NCBI GenBank assembly: GCA_965263245.1
Contig: CBDHHR010001146.1
Location: forward strand, 434,001 to 498,000
From: DT-68 sp965263245
GTDB taxonomy: Bacteria; Bacillota_I; Bacilli_A; Mycoplasmatales; Metamycoplasmataceae
Length of the DNA: 64,000 nt
Direction: 5' to 3'
This document shows, piece by piece, positions 1-13,524 of the stretch. Position 1 is the stretch's first letter, and the number at the start of each line of letters is the position of its first letter. The notes below the pieces were generated by a model that saw only the letters and a program-made list of their open reading frames with translations, ran no database searches and was not told the DNA's origin. The translations under genes and the position numbers were made by a program.

Positions 1-1275
1 ATAGCGTTTGTAGAAGGTGTTATGGCTCAATATTATAAAAGAAAAGATGGAAACACATTTTATGGAGGTGTGCCATTTTATATTGCTGGTAGAAGTGGTA
101 AAAGGTTGTTAAAGATTTTTGCAATAATTTATTCTGTGGCTGCAATTTTTACTTTTGGATTATCATACGTTGGATTTCAGTCAAACGCAATTGCTTCAAG
201 TTTTAATGATGTGGTTAGTCCGTTTTCAGGTTCACTTTCATTAGAAGGACATAAAAGTTGAATATTTAAATTAATTTCGGGAATAATACTAGCAGTATTA
301 TTACTTGTAATAACTATCAAGGGAATTAAATCAATCGGTAAATTTTCATCAATTGTAATGCCTTTAATGGGAATTTTTTACTTGTTAATTGCAGTTACAA
401 TTATTTTTATGAACATTACTGATACTTGAAAAGTTTGAACATTAATCTTTAGAAATGCTTTTGGAGTTAAAGAATTTTTTGCAGGAACAGGTGGTTTTAT
501 AATCGCAAAAGCTATTCAACAAGGATTTGCTAGAGGTGTATTTTCAAATGAAGCAGGAATTGGTTCTGCATCATTTGCTGCTGCTTCTTCTAATTCAAAG
601 CACCCAGTTCAACAAGGATTATTACAATCATTATCTACATTTTTAGACACTATTATTATTTGTACAGCAACAGGTTTTATCATTTTATATTCAGGATTTA
701 TTGAGAAACCAGGAGTTTTAGAACAGTATGATCCTGATAAAGGTGGAAAAAATCCTGTCGTTTTAGTTCAAGAATCAATTTCGGCTGAATTTGGCGGCGA
801 AGCTGCTAAATGGTTTGTGTTTATTTCTTTATTTTTATTTGGTTTAACAACGGTAATCGGACTTTATTATTATTCAGAAAGTTCCCTAAAATTTATTACC
901 AAAAAGAAAATTTTTCAACATTTTCTTAAAGCTTTGATGATTGGATTCATCATTCTTTCAGCTGTTTTAAATGCCAATATTGTTTGAAGCATTGTAGCAG
1001 TTTTAACCCCAATACTTGTCTCAATTAATGTTTCATTTTTATTTTTACACACCAAAAAAATCAAGTTTTTACTTAAAGATTATAGAGATTATTCAAAAGG
1101 AATTAAAAATCAAGTAGAAGATTATAAAGTTCTTGTGGAAAAACAAAATCCAGTTAAATTTACTTTCCCGTACGAAAAAGATTTATTAAAAAAAGAAATA
1201 ATCAAAGAAATTCCAATCAAAAAAACATTAAGTAAAAGCAAGCCGAATGATATAAACAAAAAAATTAAAAAATAA
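1..1275 (+). CDS. AGCS-family Na+/alanine (amino acid) symporter, 3' part
   Basis: The gene enters from the left edge; 424 codons are visible, ending at TAA 1273. It should be a multi-pass membrane protein importing alanine or glycine with Na+. The family hallmark is clear: FSNEAGIGSA near residue 183 is followed by HPVQQGLLQSLSTFLDT and ICTATGF, as in AGCS transporters. Alternating hydrophobic segments fill residues 25-350, and a Lys-rich cytoplasmic tail of about 70 residues closes the protein. Several in-frame TGA codons read as Trp. The real start lies outside the window. A 55-nt gap separates it from tpiA, so co-transcription is possible. Family assignment is firm; the exact substrate is inferred. 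Confidence 0.93.
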
Positions 1276-1330
1276 AAGAATTAATAATTGCTTAATGTTA
1301 TAATCTTTCATGTTAAATAATGAGGAAAAA

Positions 1331-2065
1331 ATGAAAAATAATTTATATATAATTGGTAATTGAAAAATGAATAAAACACCTTTAGAAACTGAATTTTTTA
1401 TGAAAAAGTTTAATAAATTATTGCAAAAAAATAAAGCAAAAATAAAACCAAATGTTCACTATGGCATTGCCGCACCATATGTAAGTTTAGAAACATTAAA
1501 TAAGAATGCTATTAACTGTTTGGTTGTAGCACAAAATGTTAACGAAAACAAAAGTGGTGCATACACTGGAGAATTGTCAATCAAAATGATTAAATCAGTT
1601 GGAGCAAACGCGGTTATTTTAGGTCATTCTGAAAGAAGAAAAATGTTTAATGAAACTTCCGAAAAAGTTGCCAAAAAAGCAATTGAAGCTATTAAAAACA
1701 AAATTACACCAATTATTGCTTTTGGTGAAACACTAGAAGAATATGAAAATAACAAAACAAAACAAGTAATTCAAAAAATGGTTAACGAATCTACTAGGGG
1801 CGTTGATCTTTCAAAAGTTATTTTAGCTTATGAACCAATTTGAGCAATCGGAACTGGTAAAACAGCTTCAGCTAAAGACGCACAAAAAGTGTGTAAATTT
1901 GTTAGAGAAATTACTGATAAAAACGTAATAATTCAATACGGCGGTTCAGTAAAACCAGAAAATATTTGAGAATTAATGAATCAAAAAGACATTAACGGAG
2001 CACTTGTAGGTAATGCTTCACTTGATCCAGAATCATTTGTCAAACTACTTACTTTGAATAAATAA
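1331..2065 (+). CDS. tpiA: triosephosphate isomerase
   Basis: It interconverts dihydroxyacetone phosphate and glyceraldehyde 3-phosphate in cytosolic glycolysis. The 244-residue product has the usual family length. The N-terminal GNWKMN places the catalytic Lys at 12, GHSERR places the electrophilic His at 99, and AYEPIWAIGTG places the catalytic base Glu at 168. The phosphate loop GGSV follows near the end. The start ATG 1331 follows GAGGAAAAA, a good Shine-Dalgarno, and is needed to include GNWKMN; that motif is read only with TGA as Trp. gpmI begins 9 nt after its stop, forming a two-gene glycolytic unit. Confidence 0.97.
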
Positions 2066-2074
2066 AGGAAAAAA

Positions 2075-3586
2075 ATGAAAAAACCGATTGTTTTGTGTGT
2101 TATTGATGGACTTGGTTTAAGAAAAGAAATTCAGGGAAATGCTTATTTACAAGCAAAAACTCCCTTTTTAGATAAAATGCTTTTAGAATATCCAAATGCA
2201 ATATTAAAAGCTTCGGGAAAAGCTGTTGGACTTCCTGAAGGTCAAATTGGTAATTCGGAAGTGGGACATCTTAATATCGGAGCAGGTGAAACTGTTTATA
2301 CAGGTTTATCATTAATTCAAAATGCAATTGATAAAGGAACTTTTGCAAATAATCAAGCATTTTTAGAAGCAATTAAATTTGCTAAAAAAAATAACGGAAC
2401 TATTCAAATTGCAGGTCTTCTTTCTCCGGGCGGGGTTCATTCTTTAGATAATCATTTATTTCTTTTATTAAAAACTTTTTATGAAAAAAATGTCAAAAAA
2501 GTAACCGTTCATGTTTTTGGCGACGGAAGAGATGTTAGTCCTAGAAGCATTAAACCCTCACTTGAAAAATTAGTAAAATGTTTAGAAAAATATAATTATG
2601 ACTTAGGTTCAATTGGCGGAAGATTATACGGAATGGATAGAGACAAAAATTTTGATAAAACAGAAGTTGCTTTTAATGCCATTCAAGGAAAATGTAAAAA
2701 AACTTTTGATAATGTATTTTCCTATTTAAAAAACCAGTACGAAAAACAAAATAACAATGATGAATTTTTAGATGTTGCAATTAATTCTTCAAAAAAAGTT
2801 AATTTTTTTAAAGAAGGAGATCCGTTCATTTTTTTTAATTTTAGACCAGATAGAGCAAGACAACTTTCGCACTTAATCATTGGTTCAAACGAATATAACT
2901 TTATACCTAAAAATAAAATAAATAACACTTTTTTAGTAACGATGATGAAATATGAAGGAATTGATAGAGCAGTTATTGCTTTTGGTTCACAAAAAATTAA
3001 AAATACAATCGGAAGTGTGATTTCTAATTTTGGGTTAAAACAACTTAGAATAGCTGAAACCCAAAAATATGCTCACGTAACATTTTTTATGGACGGTGGC
3101 GAAGACATTATTTATAAAAATTCTCAAAGAATTATGATTGATTCAATAAAAGTTGATAATTTTGCTAATGCACCTTTAATGTCTGCAACTGCAATTACTG
3201 ATAAATTAATTAGTGTTTTAAATGATTATGATTTTGTTATAATGAATTATGCAAATCCTGATATGGTAGGTCATACAGGAAACCTTGAGGCAACCAAAAT
3301 TGCTGTTTCTCATTTAGATAAAGAATTATCCAAACTTAAAGACGCAGTTGATCTTCTCGGCGGAACTTTATTTATTACGGCTGATCACGGAAATGCTGAA
3401 ATAACTGAAGATGAAAACGGTAAACCAGCAACCAAGCACACAACTTCTAACGTATTTTTAATTACTACAGACAAAAATTTAAAATTAAAAAACGGTTCTC
3501 TTTCAAACGTTACACCAACAATTTTAGATTACATGAAAATTAAAAAACCAAGCACCATGGTTAAAAAATCACTCTTAATTAAGTAG
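2075..3586 (+). CDS. gpmI: 2,3-bisphosphoglycerate-independent phosphoglycerate mutase
   Basis: It converts 3-phosphoglycerate to 2-phosphoglycerate through a phosphoserine intermediate and two Mn ions. The 503 residues match the iPGM family. Visible motifs in order: VIDGLGL (metal Asp, about residue 11), GNSEVGHLNIGAG (nucleophilic Ser about 60), FGDGRDVSPRS, GRLYGMDRD, FNFRPDRARQLS, NYANPDMVGHTGN and TADHGNAE, with the late His in KHTTSN. All catalytic positions look intact. It lies 9 nt after tpiA with AAAGGA just upstream of ATG 2075, so the two genes are probably co-transcribed and perhaps the next gene too. Confidence 0.97.
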   Translation: MKKPIVLCVIDGLGLRKEIQGNAYLQAKTPFLDKMLLEYPNAILKASGKAVGLPEGQIGNSEVGHLNIGAGETVYTGLSLIQNAIDKGTFANNQAFLEAIKFAKKNNGTIQIAGLLSPGGVHSLDNHLFLLLKTFYEKNVKKVTVHVFGDGRDVSPRSIKPSLEKLVKCLEKYNYDLGSIGGRLYGMDRDKNFDKTEVAFNAIQGKCKKTFDNVFSYLKNQYEKQNNNDEFLDVAINSSKKVNFFKEGDPFIFFNFRPDRARQLSHLIIGSNEYNFIPKNKINNTFLVTMMKYEGIDRAVIAFGSQKIKNTIGSVISNFGLKQLRIAETQKYAHVTFFMDGGEDIIYKNSQRIMIDSIKVDNFANAPLMSATAITDKLISVLNDYDFVIMNYANPDMVGHTGNLEATKIAVSHLDKELSKLKDAVDLLGGTLFITADHGNAEITEDENGKPATKHTTSNVFLITTDKNLKLKNGSLSNVTPTILDYMKIKKPSTMVKKSLLIK

Positions 3587-3598
3587 AAAGGATTTAAA

Positions 3599-4576
3599 AT
3601 GGATTGACTTAAACAGTTTGATGTTTTTGTTCAAGGTTTAATAATAGTCTCAATGATTATTCCAACTTTATTTTTATCATTAATAATTGTTTACTTTATT
3701 AACATTAATTTTTTAAAAAAGAACATTAAACAAATTTATGGTTTTACTTCTGGTTTTTTAATAATTACCGCAATAGTTGGTTTGTTTGTAACCGGCGGAA
3801 GAGACTCGTTATTTAGATCTTTAGAATATTTTCAAGCAAAACAAGAGCATAATGATGTTTCAATAGATCATGAACATAGTCTTTCTTTTAGTAATTCTTT
3901 AATTGTAATGTCTGTCTTTTTATCAGGAATAATCATTGGAACATTTTTAGGTTTCATGATCAAAAAATACTCTTTAAAAATTAATCATAGTCATTCCGTT
4001 GAACAAGAAAAACACACCAAAAACCATTTAACTAAAGGACACTCACACATCTTAGATACAAGAGCTGAGATAATTGATGAATTCAAAAAAGACAAAAAAG
4101 CTTTTATTTACATGATATTAACCCATAGAATGCCAGCAGGTTTAACGATTGGTTTTTTAATTATTAATTTAAATAATGGTGGTGAATTTGCTAGTTCAAT
4201 TCTTTTTGCTTTTATATTGCACATTATTCCTGAAATTGTGATAACTTATATTGCAAAATTAAAAACTAAATCAAACCGTAAAAATTCACTTAAATTTGCG
4301 TTTTTAACTCAACTTATCATTATTCCCTTTATTTTTATAGCAATTTCAATTGGTCATTTTGGTCATCTTTATGATTTTCAAAACCACGAAAAACTATTTT
4401 GAATATTACCGCTATTTTTAATTATAAGCGGGATTTTAATGATTTGAGCTTCAATATTTGAACTTGGTCCTGCATTTGTGCACGTCGAAAACACAAAAGA
4501 AACTTATAAATTAATTTTATCTTTTGTTATTGGTCTTACAACGTCAATGTTAATTCAAATAATTCACGTTCATTAA
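3599..4576 (+). CDS. ZIP-like divalent metal transporter (membrane protein)
   Basis: This 325-residue protein starts at ATG 3599 after GAAAGGATT, 12 nt downstream of gpmI, and begins MDWLKQFDVF. It has about eight hydrophobic segments. A His-rich loop (DHEHS, NHSHS, KGHSH, residues about 82-145) sits between two of them, as in ZIP transporters. The next helices carry THRMPAG and LHIIPEI, which resemble the paired HNxxEG and HExPEG metal-site helices of ZIP proteins, though the first Glu is replaced by Ala. Another His cluster (GHFGHL) follows. I infer zinc, iron or similar uptake. The degenerate site makes substrate and even activity uncertain. In-frame TGA codons at 4400 and 4445 are Trp. 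Confidence 0.68.
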
Positions 4577-4672
4577 AAAATACACAAATGTAAACATGAT
4601 ATTTTTAATTCATAAAAAAATTTATTAAAATTATTAATTTAAAAATTTTGGTTTCTCATAAATGTTTTTTAA

Positions 4673-4678
4673 TATAAT
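4673..4678 (+). promoter_or_regulatory. -10 promoter element before cinA-recA
   Basis: An exact TATAAT lies 44 nt before the GTG start of cinA, in the AT-rich 145-nt gap after the metal transporter. No good -35 hexamer is visible, which is usual in mycoplasmas. It would serve cinA and recA. Confidence 0.45.
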
Positions 4679-4721
4679 AATTTCATAAAATAAAAAATTC
4701 TTAAAAAAGATAACTTTTTTA

Positions 4722-5147
4722 GTGAAAAACCTGGAGATTATTTTGAATTACTTTAAAAACAAAACACTTGGTTCAGTTGAATCTTTTACTGGTGGACTTT
4801 TTGCCGAGAGAATCACCGCTAAAAAAGGTGCTTCAGCATTTTTTAAAGGTTCACTAATTACGTATTCAAACGAAATCAAGAAAAAATTTGGTATTTTAAG
4901 CAATAAAGGTGTTATTAACAAGAACACTGCACTTTTAATGGCTAAAAAAGGAAAAGCAATTTTAAACGTTGATGTTTGTGTTGCTTTTACAGGTAATGCA
5001 GGTCCAAAAACACTCGAAAATAAACCGGTTGGTCTTGTTTATGTTGCAATAAATAATAAAGTGTACGAAAAACATTTTAAAGGTTCAAGAATAAGCATTA
5101 GAAAACAATCTGTTAAATTTGTTATCGAAAAATTAACTAAACTTTAA
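4722..5147 (+). CDS. cinA: CinA C-terminal domain protein (NMN amidohydrolase-like)
   Basis: This 141-residue protein is the stand-alone C-terminal domain of CinA, which in other bacteria deamidates nicotinamide mononucleotide. The segment SVESFTGGLFAERIT followed by GASAFFKGSLITYSNE matches the conserved ESxTGG and YSNExK signature. FTGNAGPKTLENKPVGLVYVA matches the later GIAGP and PVGTVY block. The start is GTG 4722; no strong Shine-Dalgarno is visible and a later start is possible. recA follows after about 31 nt, and a cinA-recA order is common in Firmicutes and Mollicutes. The N-terminal MoCF domain of full-length CinA is absent, as usual in mycoplasmas. Confidence 0.82.
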   Translation: MKNLEIILNYFKNKTLGSVESFTGGLFAERITAKKGASAFFKGSLITYSNEIKKKFGILSNKGVINKNTALLMAKKGKAILNVDVCVAFTGNAGPKTLENKPVGLVYVAINNKVYEKHFKGSRISIRKQSVKFVIEKLTKL

Positions 5148-5178
5148 TTTTCTTACATTTATATTTGAGGGATAAAAA

Positions 5179-6167
5179 ATGCAAATACAAAAAACGAAAA
5201 TAATATTAAAGAAGCTATTAGTAAAATAGAAACAAAATTTGGCAAAGAAGCAATTATGATTCTTGGAAAAAGCAAAATGTTTGATGTTGAAACCTTTCCG
5301 TCTGGTTCATTTGTAATTGATAAACTTTTAGGAATAAACGGTTATCCAAGAGGAAGAATAATAGAGGTTTACGGACCAGAGTCTTCTGGTAAAACAACTG
5401 TTGCGTTGCACGCAATTGCCGAAGTTCAAAAAACAGGTGGTACGGCTGCTTTTATTGACGCAGAACATTCAATTGATCCTAATTATGCAAAAAAATTAGG
5501 AGTGGATACAAATAATTTAATTTTGTCTCAACCAAGTTCTGGAGAACAAGCTTTAGAAATAGTAAACACGTTAGTAAAATCTAACGCAATTGATTTAATA
5601 ATTATTGATTCAGTAGCAGCGCTTGTTCCAGAAGCCGAACTTAACGGTGATATGAACGAACAAACAATGGGAGCACAAGCAAGACTAATGTCTAAAGCAT
5701 TAAGAAAAATTACCGCTTCATTAAACAAAACTAAGACAACAATTATTTTTATCAACCAAATAAGAGAAAAAATTGGGGTTATGTTTGGTAATCCGGAAGT
5801 TACGCCCGGTGGTAGAGCACTTAAATTTTCTGCTTCAATTAGAATGGAAGTAAGAAGGGTTTCTTCAATTGCAAACGGCAAAGATATTTCGGGTAATAAC
5901 ATCAGAATTAAAATTGTTAAAAATAAACTTTCTGCACCTTTTAAAACAGGACTTACCGAAATAGTTTTTTCGGAAGGAATTTCTAGAGAAGGTGAATTAA
6001 TTGAATTTGCTCAAGAAAAAAACATAATTTTAAAAAACGGAGCATGATATAAATATCAAAACAAAAACATTGCTCAAGGAAAACAAAACTTTAAAAATTT
6101 ATTAAAAGAAAACAAAAATTTATTTGAAGAAATAAAAAATAAAACTTTTGAAAAAACAAAAAAATAA
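5179..6167 (+). CDS. recA: recombinase RecA, with an apparent 1-nt frameshift at its 5' end
   Basis: RecA forms ATP-dependent filaments on single-stranded DNA for homologous recombination and repair. From 5181 to TAA 6165 one frame encodes a clear RecA: IKEAISKIETKFGKEAIMILG, Walker A GPESSGKTT, IDAEHSIDP, IIIDSVAALVPEAEL and FINQIREKIGVMFGNPE. In-frame TGA near 6045 is Trp. The frame has no ATG, GTG or TTG before 5256, which would delete about 25 conserved residues. An ATG at 5179 has a good GAGG (5167-5170) but lies in another frame and stops after 16 codons. One extra A in the A6 run 5189-5194 would join them. Hence a sequencing error, a real mutation, slippage or a rare ATT/ATA start; the start is unresolved. 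Confidence 0.85.
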
Positions 6168-6220
6168 AATTTTACATTTATAATTCTACTGCAACGAAAA
6201 TACACAAGAAAGAGATGTAA

Positions 6221-7006
6221 ATGAAAATATTGTTTATTGGTGACATATTTGGCGAATCTGCAATTAAAGCTCTTGAAAAACATTTATCAAAATTTATTAA
6301 TTCAAATAAAATTGATTTTGTTATTGCCCAAGGAGAGAATGTTTCAGATCGAAAAGGATTAATTAAAAAAGATTACGATAGACTTAAAAAATGCGGAATC
6401 AATGTTTTTACCATGGGAAACCACGTTTGAGCAAAAAAAGAAATTGCAAAAATAATTGACAAAGAAGATGTCATAAGACCATACAACATTAATAAGGGTT
6501 ATCCCGGAAGGGGAACAAACATTTTTAGTGTTAAAGGTAAAAAGATTAGAGTCACTTCTTTATTAGGGTATGAATTTAATGATTTAACAACTGGTTGAAA
6601 AGAAAAAAGAGCCAATAATTTTTTTGATAGTTTTGATAAAATTCATAAAAAAAATAATGCAGATTTTCACATTATTGACTTTCACGGTGAAGTTACAAGT
6701 GAAAAAAATGTTTTTGGAATATACGTTGATGGAAAAGTTAGCGCTTTACTCGGAACTCATACACACGTTCAAACTTCAGATGCAAAAATTCTTCCCAAAG
6801 GAACAGCATACATTACAGATGTTGGTTCAACGTGCGCAATTAATTCTGCAATAGGAGCTGATTATGAGAGCGTATACCAGAAAATGAGGTACAATAAATT
6901 TATCAAATTTAAGGTTTCTAAAAACCCAATTGAAATGAATGCAGTAATTTTAAAATTTAACAAAAAAAATAACGAAATAATTACAATTAAAAAATCCTTA
7001 AGATAA
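6221..7006 (+). CDS. ymdB: YmdB-like metallophosphoesterase
   Basis: This 261-residue product belongs to the YmdB/TIGR00282 family of calcineurin-like cyclic-nucleotide phosphodiesterases. Metal-ligand motifs are complete: GDIFGE (residue 7 region), QGENVSDRKG, TMGNHVW, IIDFHGEVTSEK, GTHTHVQTSD and ITDVGSTCA. Full length is reached only with TGA as Trp. The start ATG 6221 follows AAGAGATGTAA. In Firmicutes ymdB commonly follows recA and rny; here it follows recA by 53 nt and rny is not between them. A role in 2',3'-cAMP hydrolysis or RNA-decay-linked regulation is known for the B. subtilis relative; the substrate here is inferred. Confidence 0.9.
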
Positions 7007-7107
7007 TCTTTTTTATTCGTTAATAAAAATAAGAAAAAAACTATGATTTTTTTTATTTTTTTTGTTAAAATAAAAAGGTCATAAAAATGTTTTTTTGACA
7101 AAATTAT

Positions 7108-7120
7108 AGTTCTTTGAAAA
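7108..7120 (+). promoter_or_regulatory. rrn boxA antitermination element (leader copy)
   Basis: AGTTCTTTGAAAA matches the bacterial rRNA boxA consensus bound by NusB-S10. An identical 22-nt context (7106-7127) recurs in the 16S-23S spacer at 8809-8830. It implies Nus-factor antitermination of rRNA transcription. No correctly spaced -35/-10 pair was found upstream: TTGACA at 7095 has no TATAAT at 16-18 nt. Confidence 0.8.
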
Positions 7121-7132
7121 CTGAATATATAT
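7117..7132 (+). other. 5' arm of the 16S rRNA processing stem
   Basis: These 16 nt are perfectly complementary to 8773-8788, on the other side of the 16S gene. The two arms can form the long stem enclosing pre-16S rRNA that RNase III cleaves in bacteria. Confidence 0.8.
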
Positions 7133-7147
7133 AAATCATGAATGTCA

Positions 7148-8668
<1,521 letters not shown>

Positions 8669-8772
8669 ACGGAGTACATTTTCAATTTTTAAATTGAAAA
8701 AAATAGTCTTAAAATCTTATTGAATTTTAATTAATCTAATAAGTGGTTCATGAAGTGTTTAGACTAGAACTA

Positions 8773-8788
8773 ATATATATTCAGTTTT
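8773..8788 (+). other. 3' arm of the 16S rRNA processing stem
   Basis: This is the perfect reverse complement of 7117-7132. It closes a 16-bp stem around the 16S precursor. A further small hairpin (8785-8791 with 8803-8809) overlaps it just before the second boxA. Confidence 0.8.
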
Positions 8789-8810
8789 GAGGGTGCTATA
8801 CTCTCAAAAT

Positions 8811-8823
8811 AGTTCTTTGAAAA
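8811..8823 (+). promoter_or_regulatory. rrn boxA antitermination element (16S-23S spacer copy)
   Basis: Second exact copy of AGTTCTTTGAAAA, in the 336-nt spacer 8669-9004. The spacer holds no tRNA gene. It carries the processing arms, this boxA and an AT-rich 11-bp hairpin at about 8915-8938. Confidence 0.8.
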
Positions 8824-8834
8824 CTGAATAATAA
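8819..8834 (+). other. 5' arm of the 23S rRNA processing stem
   Basis: These 16 nt are perfectly complementary to 11916-11931, beyond the 3' end of 23S. They overlap the spacer boxA by 5 nt, the same arrangement as the boxA/stem pair before 16S. Confidence 0.8.
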
Positions 8835-9004
8835 CATTAATATAATGAAAAGACATTGTTAATCCTAACAAGATCTTTTTGTCTAAAATAATGTTCACAA
8901 CCATAGATATACTCGTTAATAAAAAAATTTTTATTAACATTTTTTTACTAAATAGGTAAAAAATTACTCATATTTAAAATAACAAAAAATTGTAAATGCT
9001 AAAA

Positions 9005-11892
<2,888 letters not shown>

Positions 11893-11915
11893 CAAATATT
11901 TATGGTTAAAAACAA

Positions 11916-11931
11916 GTTATTATTCAGTTTT
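11916..11931 (+). other. 3' arm of the 23S rRNA processing stem
   Basis: Perfect 16-nt reverse complement of 8819-8834, enclosing the 23S precursor. Confidence 0.8.
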
Positions 11932-11960
11932 GAGAGAATTATTAAAAAATTAAATATTTT

Positions 11961-12000
11961 ATATGTAAAGCACTTATGCTTTACATATTTTGTTTTTTTA
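11961..12000 (+). terminator. Rho-independent terminator of the rRNA unit
   Basis: A perfect 12-bp stem (11961-11972 with 11977-11988) with a CTTA loop is followed by a T-rich tail. Because it comes directly after 23S, the transcript ends without a 5S rRNA. Confidence 0.9.
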
Positions 12001-12038
12001 TGTTAAAATTAATAATATTAAAATTATTAAGGAGAAAA

Positions 12039-12437
12039 ATGGTAAAAATTAGGTTAAAAAGAATTGGTTCAAAGTTTAATGCTTATTACAGAATAGTTGT
12101 AGCAGATGCAAGAGCACCAAGAGACGGAAGATTCATTGAAGAAATTGGTACGTATAACCCTCATAAAAAATTTATTAACATTCAAGAAGAAAGTTGAAAG
12201 AATTGGTTAAGTAAAGGAGCAATTCCCACACAAACAACAAAAAATTTGTTTAAAGAATATGAAATTGCAAAAACTAAAGGTGATTTTAAAAACGGTTTAA
12301 TTACTTTAATTAAAAAACCCAAAAAACGTAAATCTAAAAAAGAATTAAAAAATAAAGATCTTGAAGATAATAAAATTAAAGAAGTTGAAGTCAAAACAAA
12401 ACCAACTATCGAAAATAAAGAAAAACTTTCTAAATAA
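12039..12437 (+). CDS. rpsP: ribosomal protein S16 with C-terminal extension
   Basis: S16 is a small-subunit assembly protein. The first 80 residues (MVKIRLKRIGSKFNAYYRIV, VADARAPRDGRFIEEIG, YNPHKK) are standard S16. The protein runs to 132 residues, about 45 more than typical, with a Lys/Glu-rich, probably disordered tail. TGA codons at 12195 and 12204 are Trp. ATG 12039 follows AAGGAGAAAA. Its TAA overlaps the trmD ATG by one nt (TAATG), showing translational coupling in the rpsP-trmD-rplS operon, a conserved order (rimM is missing between them). Confidence 0.96.
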
Positions 12438-13108
12438 TGAAAATAAATTTTTTAACATTATTCCCCAATTACTATAAACCATTTCAAGAAGAATCAATTA
12501 TTAAAAACGCGATTAAAAAAAACATTTTAAAAGTTAACGTTGTTGATTTTAGAAAATTTGCAAATAATAAAAATAATAAAGTTGATGATGTTGTTTATGG
12601 CGGTGGTAAAGGAATGCTGCTAATGGTTGAACCAATTGACAGAGCACTTCAAAAAACTAAAGGTAAAAAAATATTGCTCTCACCACAAGGAAAATTATTT
12701 TCCCAAGAAAAAGCACTAAAATTTTCCCAAGAAAAAGAAATAACTTTTATTGCTGGACGTTATGAAGGGTTTGACGAAAGAGTTAGAAACCTTGTTGATG
12801 AAGAAATTTCAATTGGTGATTATGTTTTAACTGGTGGTGAATTACCTTCGATGGTAATAGCAGATTCAATCGTTAGGTTATTACCAGGAGTTATTAAAAC
12901 TGAATCACACGAAAATGATTCGTTTCAAAACAACCTTCTTGATTATCCGCAGTATACAAAACCACGAGAGTATAAAAACATGAAAGTTCCAAAAGTTTTA
13001 TTAAGCGGAAACCATGCCGAGATTAATAAGTGAAGAAAAGAAAAACAAATTCAAAAAACAAAACTAATTAGACCAGATTTATTAAAAAGAGGTAAAAATG
13101 AAAAATAA
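12437..13108 (+). CDS. trmD: tRNA (guanine-37-N1) methyltransferase
   Basis: TrmD methylates G37 of tRNAs reading CNN codons, preventing +1 frameshifting. The 223-residue protein has the family core: MKINFLTLFPNYYKPF, VVYGGGKGMLLMVEPI, LLSPQGKLFSQ, AGRYEGFDERV and the knotted SAM site SIGDYVLTGGELP. The tail YTKPREY is retained. TGA at 13031 is Trp; the true stop is TAA 13106. It overlaps rpsP by 1 nt and rplS by 11 nt, so all three are co-transcribed. Confidence 0.97.
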
Positions 13109-13457
13109 AATAATTGAAAACATTGAATCTAAACAGTTAAACAAAAATTTAATTGATTTTAAAATTGGCCAAAACGTTAAAGTTTATGTCCGGGTTAAAG
13201 AGGGTAAAAAAGAGCGTATTCAGATTTTTGAAGGTCTTATTATCGCAACAAAAAATTCGGGTGTCAGAAAAACCTTTACGGTTAGAAAAATTTCTTACGG
13301 AATTGGAGTTGAAAGAACGTTTTTAGTTAATTCTCCACTTATAGCTAAAATTGAAATTATAAGAACAAACAAAATTAGAAAATCAAAACTTTATTACATG
13401 AGAAACAGAAAAGGAAAGTCAGCAAGGCTCAAAGAAGTTGTTAAAGTTAAAAAATAA
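13098..13457 (+). CDS. rplS: ribosomal protein L19
   Basis: L19 is a large-subunit protein at the subunit interface. The 119-residue product has KVYVRVKEGKKERIQIFEGLII, TFTVRKISYGIGVERTFLVNSP and the basic end LYYMRNRKGKSARLKE, all typical. The start ATG 13098 follows AGAGGTAAAA and overlaps the end of trmD. A terminator follows directly. Confidence 0.97.
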   Translation: MKNKIIENIESKQLNKNLIDFKIGQNVKVYVRVKEGKKERIQIFEGLIIATKNSGVRKTFTVRKISYGIGVERTFLVNSPLIAKIEIIRTNKIRKSKLYYMRNRKGKSARLKEVVKVKK

Positions 13458-13466
13458 TTAAAATAA

Positions 13467-13506
13467 AAATCTAAACCTTTTAACAAGTTTAGATTTTTTT
13501 TATATA
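13467..13506 (+). terminator. terminator after rpsP-trmD-rplS
   Basis: A 10-bp stem AAATCTAAAC (13467-13476) with GTTTAGATTT (13487-13496) is followed by a T run. Confidence 0.85.
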
Positions 13507-13524
13507 TCTAATTAGGAGGATTAA

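Noticed and set aside
7095..7100. TTGACA as the rRNA -35 box
   Set aside because: No -10-like hexamer lies 16-18 nt downstream; TATAGT follows after only 4 nt.
11893..12038. 5S rRNA after 23S
   Set aside because: The interval is 146 nt, mostly AT-rich with a processing arm and terminator; no 5S-like GC-rich sequence is present.
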